This document shows positions 16,134 to 25,663 of a DNA stretch of 64,000 nt, piece by piece; the first letter of the stretch is position 1, and every line of letters starts with the position of its first letter. The stretch is from Actinophytocola xinjiangensis (GTDB lineage: Bacteria > Actinomycetota > Actinomycetes > Mycobacteriales > Pseudonocardiaceae): positions 434,001 through 498,000 of the forward strand of contig NZ_MSIF01000002.1 in the NCBI RefSeq assembly GCF_001921215.1, written 5' to 3'. Position numbers and translations under genes: made by a program. A model generated the notes under the pieces. The model was given only the letters and a program-made list of their open reading frames with translations, had not been told where the DNA came from and made no database searches.

Positions 16134-16856
16134 TCAGGCGCCGATGCGGAACAGGTCCACGAAGGTGGTGAGCAGTTCCCTGTTTCCGGTGACCGTCACC
16201 AGTTGCTCCGCCAGGGCCGCCTCGGGGGTGATGTCCGCGGCCATCAGGGCCCGCAGGGACAGCCCGGCCTCGATGACGAGGTCCGCGTCCGGCAGCGGGC
16301 CGGTGCCGACGGCCAGGTCGCCGTCGTCGATCCGGGCGTTGAGGACGATGTCGCCGACGTGGATCTCGTAGCTGACGTGGAGCCCGGCGGCGATCTCCTG
16401 GTGGAAGGTGGTGCGCAGGGCCATCACCAGGGAGGACGGGGTGACGATCTCCTCGCCCGACGGGGCGCCCAGCAGCGTCGCGCCCCAGCGGCCCAGGCGG
16501 ACCAGGATGTCGTCGAGCTCCAGGCCAAGGGGGGTCAGGGCGTACACGAGGCCGTCGGGGGACTCGGTGTGGCTGACGACGCCGGCCGACTCCAGCTCGC
16601 GCAGCCGGGTCGACAGGATGTCCACCGGCAGCCTCGGCAGGCCGCGTTGGAGCTCGGCGTAGGTCTGGGACCGCACCAGCAGATCACGGACCACCAGCAG
16701 GGCCCAGCGCTCGCCGACGACCTCCAACGCGCGGGCCAGGCCGCAGTACTGGCCGTAGCTCCGACTGGTCAGCGACTCCAGTTCGGACATGATCGCCTCG
16801 AGTTGGGACGACTCGGCCAACTCGAACATCGAGTCGGTGCTCTGGACCTCGCTCAT
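16134..16856 (-). CDS. HxlR-family transcriptional regulator with SCP2-like C-terminal domain
   Basis: The protein has 240 residues. Residues from about 40 to 130 are a winged helix of the HxlR type: VVGERWALLVVRDLL, then LPRLPVDILSTRLRELESAGVV as recognition helix and wing. The C-terminal 100 residues resemble a sterol-carrier/SCP2-like pocket found in many actinobacterial HxlR proteins, which suggests ligand sensing. It lies 26 nt after the DHA2 exporter on the same strand, so it is probably co-transcribed with it and regulates it or the adjoining genes. Confidence 0.85.
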   Translation of the reverse strand: MSEVQSTDSMFELAESSQLEAIMSELESLTSRSYGQYCGLARALEVVGERWALLVVRDLLVRSQTYAELQRGLPRLPVDILSTRLRELESAGVVSHTESPDGLVYALTPLGLELDDILVRLGRWGATLLGAPSGEEIVTPSSLVMALRTTFHQEIAAGLHVSYEIHVGDIVLNARIDDGDLAVGTGPLPDADLVIEAGLSLRALMAADITPEAALAEQLVTVTGNRELLTTFVDLFRIGA

Positions 16857-16882
16857 GCCTAACCTCCACTGGGTCGTACCGG

Positions 16883-18445
16883 TCAGGCGGCCTCGCGGGC
16901 CTGGTCCGTCACCGGTGTCTCGTCCTGCGAATCGGCCGGTTCGGTGCCGCCCGCGCCCAGCGGGGGCACGGCCCGGAGCTTGACCATGATCATGATCGCG
17001 GTGCCGGCCATGACCACGGCGGCGATCCAGGCCACCACGCCAAGGCCGGTGCTGAACGCGGCCCGCGCCGGGTCGAGCAACGCCCCGCCCAGGCCGGCGG
17101 CGCCGGCGACGCTGTCGTTGGCCGCCTCGACCGCCGAGGCCGGCAGGCCGGCCGGCACGGTGTCGGCCATCTGGGACCGGTAGACGGCGGTGGCCACCGT
17201 GCCCAACACGGCGAAGCCCAGTGCGGCGCCGATCTCATTGCTGACCTGGGGCATCGCCGACGCCGAGCCGGCCTTCTCCGGCGGGGTGGCGCCGATGACC
17301 AGGCCCATGCCCAGCGCCGTGAGCGGCGCGCCACCGGCCGCCCACAGGGCGAAGGCGATCATCGGGACCACCGGCGAGGTCCCCGGCCCGACGGTGGTGA
17401 ACCAGACCAGGGCACCGGTCGTGACCAGCAGACCGACACCGATGATCATCGCGGGGCGGAAGCGGCGGGCCAGGATCGGGGCGACGGTCGAACTGAGGGA
17501 GGACGCCGCCATGCCGGGCACCAGCGCGAGACCGGCCTGGACGGGCGTCAGGTCGGCGACCGACTGGTACCACTGGGCCATCAACAGCATCACCGCGCCG
17601 GTGAACAGGCTGTAGGACAGCAGACTCAGCAGGCCGATCCGGAACTCCAGGATCCGGAACAGGGTCAGGTCAAGCAGCGGGTCGGCCAACCGGCGCTGGC
17701 GGCGCAGGAACAGCACCGCGAACAGCACCCCGACCGCCAGCGCCACCACCGGCAGCGGCTCGACCCCGACCTTGGCCAGCTCCTTCACCCCGTAGATCAA
17801 CGGCAGGATCGCCGCCAGCGACATCACCGCGCTGATCAGGTCCAGCCGCCCGGCGTCGGGGTTGCGGTACTCCGGCAGCAGCGTCGGGCCGAACGCCAGC
17901 AGCGCCACCATCACCGGCACCGCCAGCAGGAACACCGAACCCCACCAGAAGTGGGTCAGCATGAAGCCGCCGGCGATCGGGCCGAGGATCGCGCCGACGG
18001 TGAAGAACCCGCCCCAGATGCCGATCGCCAGGCCGCGTTGGCGCGCGTCGTGGAACATGTTGCTGATCAGGGCGAGCGTCGAGGGGGCCAGCGTGGCGCC
18101 GGCCAGGCCGAGCAGGGCCCTGGCGGCGATCAGCATCTCCGGGCTCGTCGAGTACGCCGCGAGCACCGACGCCGCCCCGAAACCGGCGGCGCCGACCAGC
18201 AGCAGCCGCCGCCGGCCGATCCGGTCACCCAGGCCACCCATGGTGATCAGGAAACCGCCGACCAGGAAGCCGTAGATGTCCATGATCCACAGCTGTTCGA
18301 TGCCGTCCGCGCCGAGGTCCGCGCTCAGGTGCGGCAGGGCCAACAGCAACGCGAACAGGTCGAACGAGATCAGCATCGCGGTCAGGGCCAGGACCGCCAG
18401 GCCGGTCCACTCCCGCTTCCCGGCACTGGCTGCTTGGGCGGTCAT
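16883..18445 (-). CDS. DHA2-family MFS exporter (14 TM)
   Basis: Start ATG 18445 has AGAGAGG upstream and gives 520 residues. A longer open frame to 18856 has no support. The sequence is SmvA/LfrA-like: REWTGLAVLALTAMLISFD in helix 1, GDRIGRRRLLLVG (motif A), a motif-C stretch in helix 5, and GSASAMPQVSNEIGAALGFA near helix 13. Known: the group exports cations, dyes and antibiotics by proton antiport. It is paired with the HxlR regulator and is divergent from the aminotransferase. Two close paralogues are at 25664 and 52143. Inferred: self-resistance or product export. Confidence 0.9.
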   Translation of the reverse strand: MTAQAASAGKREWTGLAVLALTAMLISFDLFALLLALPHLSADLGADGIEQLWIMDIYGFLVGGFLITMGGLGDRIGRRRLLLVGAAGFGAASVLAAYSTSPEMLIAARALLGLAGATLAPSTLALISNMFHDARQRGLAIGIWGGFFTVGAILGPIAGGFMLTHFWWGSVFLLAVPVMVALLAFGPTLLPEYRNPDAGRLDLISAVMSLAAILPLIYGVKELAKVGVEPLPVVALAVGVLFAVLFLRRQRRLADPLLDLTLFRILEFRIGLLSLLSYSLFTGAVMLLMAQWYQSVADLTPVQAGLALVPGMAASSLSSTVAPILARRFRPAMIIGVGLLVTTGALVWFTTVGPGTSPVVPMIAFALWAAGGAPLTALGMGLVIGATPPEKAGSASAMPQVSNEIGAALGFAVLGTVATAVYRSQMADTVPAGLPASAVEAANDSVAGAAGLGGALLDPARAAFSTGLGVVAWIAAVVMAGTAIMIMVKLRAVPPLGAGGTEPADSQDETPVTDQAREAA

Positions 18446-18752
18446 CCCCGATCCTCTCTGTCGGAGGCGGGCCCGGCCGCCCACCTCGATCACGTGGCTG
18501 CCGTCGGCGGGCTCGTTGGCGCGAGTCGGGCGGCGGAGGAGTTCACGACCACGACCGGTTGTTCCTGGCTGGAATTCTTGAGCGGTTCTCCGGCCAGGAC
18601 ATCTCCGGCTGTGCGAAGCCCTCCGCGCAGCGCACGCAGGGAGAAGACCGCCCGCGCGCGCCGGTGCCACCATCGAGTTCGGTGTGCCCGCGGGGACCCA
18701 GGGTGTCCGCCCGCCAGTGCCAACAGCAGCGACAACCGAGGAGACAGGTCCC
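18446..18752. promoter_or_regulatory. Divergent promoter region
   Basis: These 307 bases lie between the exporter and the aminotransferase and contain no supported gene. The aminotransferase has GAGGAGACAGGT before its ATG. I find no clear palindrome and no copy of the ATAAC-type operator seen elsewhere. Confidence 0.45.
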
Positions 18753-20060
18753 ATGGTTGACCAATCCCACGCCAACTCGCCCTGGCCGGCCGATCTCTCG
18801 GCGCTCTGCCTGGAAATGCCGCTCTCGGACGAGTCGATCCTGTTCGAGTCGGGCAAGGGGGTGCGGCTGTTCGACGCGGCCGGCCGCAGCTACCTCGACG
18901 CCATGTCCGGCGTGTTCGTCAGCTGCTTCGGCTACGACTGCCAGCCGATCATCGACGCGATGACCGCGCAGCTGCGCAAGCTCCAGTTCAACCCGCCGCT
19001 GCACGGCACCAACCGCAACGCCTACGCCCTGGCCGACGCGCTGGTCGACCTGGCGCCCGATGGCGTCAAGTCGGTCAAGCTGGTCAGCGGCGGCTCGGAG
19101 GCCATCGAGGCCGCCATCCGGCTCGCCCGGCTCTACCACTTCATCAAGGGTGCGCCCAGCAAGCAGCGGGTCATCAGCCACCACGTCAGCTACCACGGCC
19201 CGACCTTCGGCGCGATGTCGGTCAGCGGCCACCCCGGCATGAACGTGTTCGGCGCCGGCATCCCCGGCATGCTGCACAGCTGGACCCCCGGCGCCCTCGA
19301 GGCCGACATGGGCATCCCGGCGTCGGAGTCGGCCGAGATGGCCGCGACGCTGATGGACCAGACGATCCAGGCCGCCGGCCCGGACTCGGTCGCCGCGCTG
19401 ATCGTCGAGCCGCTGAGCTACCTGCACGCCATGGCCCCGCCGCCGCCCGGCTACCTGGCCCGCCTGCGCGAGGTCTGCGACAAGCACAACGTGCTGCTGA
19501 TCTTCGACGAGATCGTCACCGGTTTCGGCCGCACCGGCAACGCCTTCGCCGCCCAGACCTACGACGTCACCCCGGACCTGCTGTGCGTCGGCAAGGGCCT
19601 GTCCGGCGGCTACTCGCCGATGGCCGCGCTGCTGATCACCGAGCACATCTCCGAGCTTCTCCAGGGGCACAAGGGATCGCGGGCCTTCGCGCCCAGCCAC
19701 ACCTATGCCGCCAACCCGCTGACCTCCGCCGCCGGCCTGGCCGCGGTCACCCACTTCCGCGAGGGCGGGTTCCAGCGCAAGATCAACGACCTGGCCGCCG
19801 TGCTGCACCCGAGGGTGCGCGAGCTGGTCGGCGACCGGGGCACCGTGCACACCACCGGCCTGCTGATCGGCGCGAAGTTCCCCGACCCGGACAACCGGGG
19901 CGTCGGCGCGCTGGTGGCCCAGGCCTGCCTGCGCCGTGGCGTGATCATCCGCGGCGACGACGACTACCTGGCCATGGCCCCGGCCTACGTGACCACCGAG
20001 GCCGACGCCGACGAGCTGTGCCTGGTGCTCGGCGACGCCCTCGACGAGGTCTTCGGCTGA
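18753..20060 (+). CDS. Class III PLP-dependent aminotransferase
   Basis: Start ATG 18753 (GAGGAG 10 nt upstream) gives 435 residues. Fold-type I, class III features are GSEAIEAAIRLAR (cofactor phosphate cup), HVSYHGPTFGAMSVSG, the DEIVTGFGRTG signature and the Schiff-base lysine in CVGKGLSGGYSP near 280. Known: class III members transfer omega-amino groups or act as 2,2-dialkylglycine decarboxylase-like or mutase enzymes. The sequence does not decide which. It heads a three-gene plus-strand unit with the LLM oxidoreductase and a methyltransferase. The 3' end carries a 12-bp tandem duplication of the stop region. Confidence 0.88.
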   Translation: MVDQSHANSPWPADLSALCLEMPLSDESILFESGKGVRLFDAAGRSYLDAMSGVFVSCFGYDCQPIIDAMTAQLRKLQFNPPLHGTNRNAYALADALVDLAPDGVKSVKLVSGGSEAIEAAIRLARLYHFIKGAPSKQRVISHHVSYHGPTFGAMSVSGHPGMNVFGAGIPGMLHSWTPGALEADMGIPASESAEMAATLMDQTIQAAGPDSVAALIVEPLSYLHAMAPPPPGYLARLREVCDKHNVLLIFDEIVTGFGRTGNAFAAQTYDVTPDLLCVGKGLSGGYSPMAALLITEHISELLQGHKGSRAFAPSHTYAANPLTSAAGLAAVTHFREGGFQRKINDLAAVLHPRVRELVGDRGTVHTTGLLIGAKFPDPDNRGVGALVAQACLRRGVIIRGDDDYLAMAPAYVTTEADADELCLVLGDALDEVFG

Positions 20061-20072
20061 GTCTTCGGCTGA
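20049..20072. repeat. 12-bp tandem duplication spanning the aminotransferase stop
   Basis: GTCTTCGGCTGA occurs twice in direct succession (20049-20060 and 20061-20072). The first copy ends in the TGA stop of the aminotransferase. The second repeats it outside the gene, in the same frame because the unit is 12 bp. Confidence 0.9.
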
Positions 20073-20091
20073 CCCCGATAGGAGAACCGCC

Positions 20092-20961
20092 ATGAAGGTG
20101 GGATTCGAGCTCGGAACGTTCGTCTGGGACGGTGGGCCGGCCGCCATGGGCCGCACCGTCGCCGACGTCGCCGCGATCGCCGAGGACGCCGGCTACGACC
20201 TGATCGGCGTCGGCGACCACGTCTGGCAGGGCCCGCACGCCGGCGGCCCGCAGGCCCCGGAGCTGGAGTGCTTCACCACCCTCGGGATGCTCGCCGGCCT
20301 GACCACGCGCTGCCGGCTCGCCCCGGTCGTGGCCGGCGTGCACTTCCGGGCGCCCGCGCTGCTGGCCAAGATCGTCACCACGCTCGACGTGCTCTCCGGC
20401 GGCCGGGCCATGCTGGGCCTGGGCGCCGGCTGGTACGCCGACGAGGCCACCGGCATGGGCTTCCCGTTCCCGTCGCTGGCGCGGCGCTTCGAGATGGTCG
20501 AGGAGACCCTCCAGGTGTGCCTGCGGCTGTGGGCCGGCGACGAGCGCCCCTACGAGGGACGGCACTACCGCCTGGAGCGCCCGCTGAACGTGCCGCAGAG
20601 CCTGACCCGCCCGCACCCGCCGATCCTGCTCGGCGGCGACGGCCGCAAGACGCTGCGCCTGGTGGCCCGCCACGGCGACGCCTGCAACGTCTACCCAGGA
20701 CCGGACCTGGCGGACAAACTGGCGCTGCTGCGCGAGTTCTGCGCCGAGGAGGGCCGCGACTACGACACGATCGAGAAGACCTGTGTCTTCCCGTTCGCCG
20801 TCGAGGACGACGGCACCGGAGCCGGAGAGCTGACCGAGCAGCTGCTCGAATGGTCGGCGGCCGGCGTGGACACCGCCATCGGCATCGTGTCCGGCCAGAA
20901 CCCCGTCCGGCAGCTGGAGATCATCGGCGACAAGGTCGTACCGGCCGTCGCGGGCGCGTAA
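20092..20961 (+). CDS. LLM-class F420-dependent oxidoreductase
   Basis: This is a 289-residue luciferase-like TIM barrel. It has the early EDAGYDLIGVGDHVW strand-helix, TLDVLSGGRAMLGLGAGWY (the family's cofactor-binding segment), and RPHPPILLGGDGRKTLRLVA. The length is typical of F420-dependent members, which transfer hydride to or from F420. It sits 31 nt after the aminotransferase and 21 nt before a methyltransferase. Known: F420 LLM enzymes reduce imines or C=C bonds in pyrrolobenzodiazepine, lincosamide and tetracycline pathways. The substrate here is unknown. FMN use cannot be excluded. Confidence 0.85.
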   Translation: MKVGFELGTFVWDGGPAAMGRTVADVAAIAEDAGYDLIGVGDHVWQGPHAGGPQAPELECFTTLGMLAGLTTRCRLAPVVAGVHFRAPALLAKIVTTLDVLSGGRAMLGLGAGWYADEATGMGFPFPSLARRFEMVEETLQVCLRLWAGDERPYEGRHYRLERPLNVPQSLTRPHPPILLGGDGRKTLRLVARHGDACNVYPGPDLADKLALLREFCAEEGRDYDTIEKTCVFPFAVEDDGTGAGELTEQLLEWSAAGVDTAIGIVSGQNPVRQLEIIGDKVVPAVAGA

Positions 20962-20982
20962 CCACTTTTCTTGGAGGGTCAC

Positions 20983-21801
20983 ATGACCACGGACAACACC
21001 CAGCCCAGCGCGGCGGATGTCTCCGGTTTCTACGACGTCGGCACCCAGGTCCTGATGACCATCTGGAGCGAGAGCTTCCACGTCGGCTACTGGCACGACG
21101 ACGATGACGACACCCCCAACCAGCAGGCCGTCGAACGCATGGAGGACGAGCTGTTCGGGCGGCTCGGGGTGTCGGCCGGCAGCCGGGTGCTCGACGTCGG
21201 CTGCGGCATCGGCACCCCGGCGTTCCGGCTCGCGAGGACCACCGGCGCGCAGGTCCTGGGGATCACCATCGACCCCGGCGAGGTCGAACTGTCCAACCGG
21301 CGGGCCGCCGAACAGGGCCTCACCGGCCAGGTCGAGTTCGAACACGCCGACGCGCTCGCCCTGCCCTACCCGGACGACTCGTTCGACGCCGCCGTCGCCA
21401 TCGAGTCACTGATCCACATGGACCGGGTGCCGGCCCTGCGGGAGATCGCCAGGGTCGTACGCCCCGGCGGGGCGATCGTCATCTCCGACCTGCTCCAGCG
21501 AGAGGAACTGGCGGCGGCCGAACAGGCCGAGCTGGCCAAGATCCTGGAGGCCATGGCACTGACCCCCATCAACACCCTGGACAGCTACCGCGACCTGGTG
21601 TCCGCGTCCGGCCTGACCCTGCTCGAACTGGCCGACATCACCCCGCACACCCACCGCACCGGCACCGCCATGGCCGAATCGGCCAAGGAGAACTACGACG
21701 ACCTGGTCGGCCGCTTCGGCGACGAGGCCGTCGGCGTACTGGAACACATGATGAACCCGATGATGGAGACCGGCATGCTACTGGCCGTCGTCCGCTCCTG
21801 A
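20983..21801 (+). CDS. SAM-dependent methyltransferase
   Basis: Start ATG 20983 (GGAGG 5 nt upstream) gives 272 residues. Motif I is VLDVGCGIGTPAF, followed by FEHADALALPYPDDSFDA and VVRPGGAIVISD. It resembles the methyltransferase at 2031-2864 along its whole length, including the N-terminal WSESFHVGYWHDDDDDTP region. The two are probably ancient duplicates with related substrates. It is last in the aminotransferase-LLM-methyltransferase unit and is followed by a hairpin. Confidence 0.86.
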   Translation: MTTDNTQPSAADVSGFYDVGTQVLMTIWSESFHVGYWHDDDDDTPNQQAVERMEDELFGRLGVSAGSRVLDVGCGIGTPAFRLARTTGAQVLGITIDPGEVELSNRRAAEQGLTGQVEFEHADALALPYPDDSFDAAVAIESLIHMDRVPALREIARVVRPGGAIVISDLLQREELAAAEQAELAKILEAMALTPINTLDSYRDLVSASGLTLLELADITPHTHRTGTAMAESAKENYDDLVGRFGDEAVGVLEHMMNPMMETGMLLAVVRS

Positions 21802-21808
21802 GCCCGCA

Positions 21809-21839
21809 CGGCCGCGAAGGGACAGTTCCTTCGCGGCCG
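21809..21839. terminator. Bidirectional hairpin terminator
   Basis: A perfect 12-bp stem (21809-21820 with 21828-21839) with a 7-nt loop lies between the convergent methyltransferase and Imm21-like genes. Confidence 0.8.
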
Positions 21840-21896
21840 CTGCTGTGTTCGGCGTGCCGGTCGCCCGAACTCAGCTCCGGGCCTCCGGCTTCGCTG

Positions 21897-22505
21897 TCAG
21901 ACGACGAACGGTGACGCCGACAATTCGATGGGCAGGAGTTGGACCAGGCCGACTCGGTTTCCCGCATCTGCCTTGATGTCGGTGGCTCGAACCCTCCAGC
22001 GCCCGGCAGGCAGCGGGACCGGCGCCTGGGCGGGCATCCCGCCGCCGGGATACTCGGTGTTCAGGTCGGAGCCCGCTACGGCGGAGTCCATGAGCACGGC
22101 CGGACCGTCCGACACCCAGGTGCCGCACTCCTCCCATTCGGTGGCCGGGTCCGCGAGGCCAGCCTCTGCCGCGGCCTTCAGCTCGGCCTCGGAGTCGGCG
22201 GTGAGCCACCGCAGGAAGGTGCCGTGCTCGGACAGGTAGCAGCTGGTGGCCGGCTCGTCCGCCAGCACCACAGCCCGCGCTCCGTTCTCGCCCACGGGGA
22301 TCACACCTGCCAGATCGTCCAGCGCACAGGCCCGGTCGTAGTCGTCCGGAGCAGTGGCGTCTCCCGCCATGACCCCGGTCTCGGTGCACCCGCGCCATGC
22401 GGCCAGCGCGGAGACGGGGATGACGATCAGAGGTCCGCCCATCGACTGCACCCAAACAGGGGAGGCAGGGGACGCATCGGCTGGGGTGGATGACGAGGCG
22501 CTCAT
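21897..22505 (-). CDS. Imm21-like immunity-family protein
   Basis: The product is a 202-residue acidic soluble protein. The N-terminal part reads WVQSMGGPLIVIPVSALAAW, followed by DDYDRACALDD, GVIPVGENGARAVVLADEPA and a strand FLRWLTADSEAEL. This order is how I remember the Imm21 family of polymorphic-toxin immunity proteins, but I could not check it by search. No toxin gene is visible nearby. Codon use and GC are like the neighbours. It is monocistronic, between two hairpins. Alternative: an unrelated cluster-borne protein of similar beta-rich composition. Confidence 0.5.
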   Translation of the reverse strand: MSASSSTPADASPASPVWVQSMGGPLIVIPVSALAAWRGCTETGVMAGDATAPDDYDRACALDDLAGVIPVGENGARAVVLADEPATSCYLSEHGTFLRWLTADSEAELKAAAEAGLADPATEWEECGTWVSDGPAVLMDSAVAGSDLNTEYPGGGMPAQAPVPLPAGRWRVRATDIKADAGNRVGLVQLLPIELSASPFVV

Positions 22506-22579
22506 GCCGTCAGTGTGCCCTCACCCACCGACATCGTCCGTGCCAGGGCGTGCGCACGTCGCGAGGTCAACCGGCGGCA

Positions 22580-22619
22580 CACGGGAACGGGCCCTTCTCG
22601 CGGAGGGCCCGTTCCCGTG
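22580..22619. terminator. Hairpin terminator
   Basis: A perfect 15-bp stem (22580-22594 with 22605-22619) with a 10-nt loop lies immediately beyond the 3' end of the minus-strand flavin hydroxylase and ahead of the Imm21-like gene. Confidence 0.8.
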
Positions 22620-22625
22620 CGGTGG

Positions 22626-23807
22626 TCAGATGTAGAGGGTGTTGGGCTCCAGTCCGCACAGCACCCGGCCGTACAGCTCGGCGTTGGTGTTCGGGTTCAT
22701 CAGCGCGTGCAGGTTGATGGCCTGGATGTCGCGGGCGAAGCGCTGGATCGGGACGCCCAGGTAGATCGACGAGCCGCCGCTGGCGCCGGCCAGGATGTCG
22801 ATGGCCTCCTTGCCAAGGCCCACCACGGTGCCCAGGTCGACCCTGGTCCGCGCGCGCTCCTCCAGTTTCCACTCCGAGCCCTCGATGCCCTTGGTGTCGA
22901 CCAGGTTCGCCAGGCGCTGGGCGTGGAACTCCGCCTGGTCGATCTTGGTGACCGCCTCGGCGACCTGGAAGTGGGTGATCGGCGCCTCGCGCTGGCTCTC
23001 GTAGCCGGTGTAGGTGATCTTGCGGTCGGGCAGGCGCTTGAGGAACGCGTCCCGCGCGCCTCGGGTGAGGCCCAGCACGGTGCCCACCGATGACGCGGCC
23101 GCCACCGGCAGCAGCGGCAGCCGGTAGATCGGCGAGTCCGCGTTGGCCCGCGACGCGGTCTGTCCACTGAGCACCACCGGCAGCGGCAGCACCCGCTCCT
23201 GGGGGATGAACAGGTCCTTGGCGACCGTGGTGACGCTGCCGGTGCCCTTGAGGCCCGAGGTCTGCCAGTCGTCGACGACCAGCAGGTCCGACATCGGGAC
23301 CAGGGCCATCACCGGGTACGGGTCGCCCTCGGAGGGCACCAGGATGGAGATGATCTCCTGCCAGTGCGCGTGGTGCGCGCCGCTGATGAACTGCCAGCGG
23401 CCGGTGACCTTGATGCCACCGTCGACCTGGGAGGCCATCGCGGTGGGGCTCAGGGTGCCGCAGATGCGGGTGTCGGGGGTCGAGAACACCTCGTCCTGGA
23501 CGTGGTCGGGGAACTGGCAGGCCATCCAGCCGGGGATCCAGTACACCGAGGCGACCCACGCCGCCGAGCCGTCGCCGCGACCCAGTTCGGCGGCGACCTC
23601 GGTCAGGGTGCGGGTGTCGGCCTCGTAGCCGCCGTAGCGCTTGGGGCGGCGCAGCTTGTAGACACCGGCCTCGCCGAGCGCGTCGACGACGTCGTCGTGC
23701 AGCCGGCGGTTCTCCTCCGACCAGGCCGCGTGCTTGGCCAGCAGCGGCACCAGCTTCGCCGCGCGGCCGACGAGTTCCTCCCGCGTCGGAATGACGGTCT
23801 CGGTCAC
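22626..23807 (-). CDS. Acyl-CoA-dehydrogenase-fold flavin monooxygenase (HsaA/NcnH type)
   Basis: I favour the GTG at 23807 (GGAGG 5 nt upstream) over ATGs at 23810 and 23819, giving 393 residues. The N-terminal helical part carries KRYGGYEADTRTLTEVAAEL, the middle beta domain has GGIKVTGRWQFISGAHHAHW, and a C-terminal helical bundle follows. The catalytic glutamate of true dehydrogenases is not apparent, which is typical of two-component FADH2- or FMNH2-dependent hydroxylases (class D). A reductase partner could be the flavin reductase at 49164. It is divergent from the HpaB-type gene, suggesting joint control of two flavin hydroxylases. Confidence 0.82.
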   Translation of the reverse strand: MTETVIPTREELVGRAAKLVPLLAKHAAWSEENRRLHDDVVDALGEAGVYKLRRPKRYGGYEADTRTLTEVAAELGRGDGSAAWVASVYWIPGWMACQFPDHVQDEVFSTPDTRICGTLSPTAMASQVDGGIKVTGRWQFISGAHHAHWQEIISILVPSEGDPYPVMALVPMSDLLVVDDWQTSGLKGTGSVTTVAKDLFIPQERVLPLPVVLSGQTASRANADSPIYRLPLLPVAAASSVGTVLGLTRGARDAFLKRLPDRKITYTGYESQREAPITHFQVAEAVTKIDQAEFHAQRLANLVDTKGIEGSEWKLEERARTRVDLGTVVGLGKEAIDILAGASGGSSIYLGVPIQRFARDIQAINLHALMNPNTNAELYGRVLCGLEPNTLYI

Positions 23808-24017
23808 CATGTCCTCCATAGAAAATAGCTGGACGGGAAAACGCGCCGGAGAGATTTCTCAACTCTGGCACCGTGATCAGGCCGAGGGCATCTCGTGACG
23901 TGCGAATACTGGGCAACGGCGGATAACCCGCCGCCGCGTTCCCGGTGAGACGATTGATCCGCTCCAGAGAGAGTCACAGGCATCCGCCCGGCGAAAGCGA
24001 AGAGAAGAGAGAATCCG
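23808..24017. promoter_or_regulatory. Divergent promoter region between two flavin hydroxylases
   Basis: This 210-bp gap contains no gene. It includes a locally AT-richer stretch near 23820-23835 and a GAAGAGAGA ribosome-site-like tract before the HpaB start. No confident -10/-35 boxes are assigned. Confidence 0.4.
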
Positions 24018-25601
<1,584 letters not shown>

Positions 25602-25615
25602 CACCGTCCACAACG

Positions 25616-25652
25616 GAAAGTACCGGCGACCGAATCGGTCGCCGGTACTTTC
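25616..25652. terminator. Perfect 18-bp bidirectional terminator
   Basis: GAAAGTACCGGCGACCGA (25616-25633) and its exact complement (25635-25652) flank one central base. AAAG at the start and CTTT at the end supply short A/T ends on both strands. It lies between the convergent HpaB-type and exporter genes. Confidence 0.9.
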
Positions 25653-25663
25653 TCGTCGCAACC

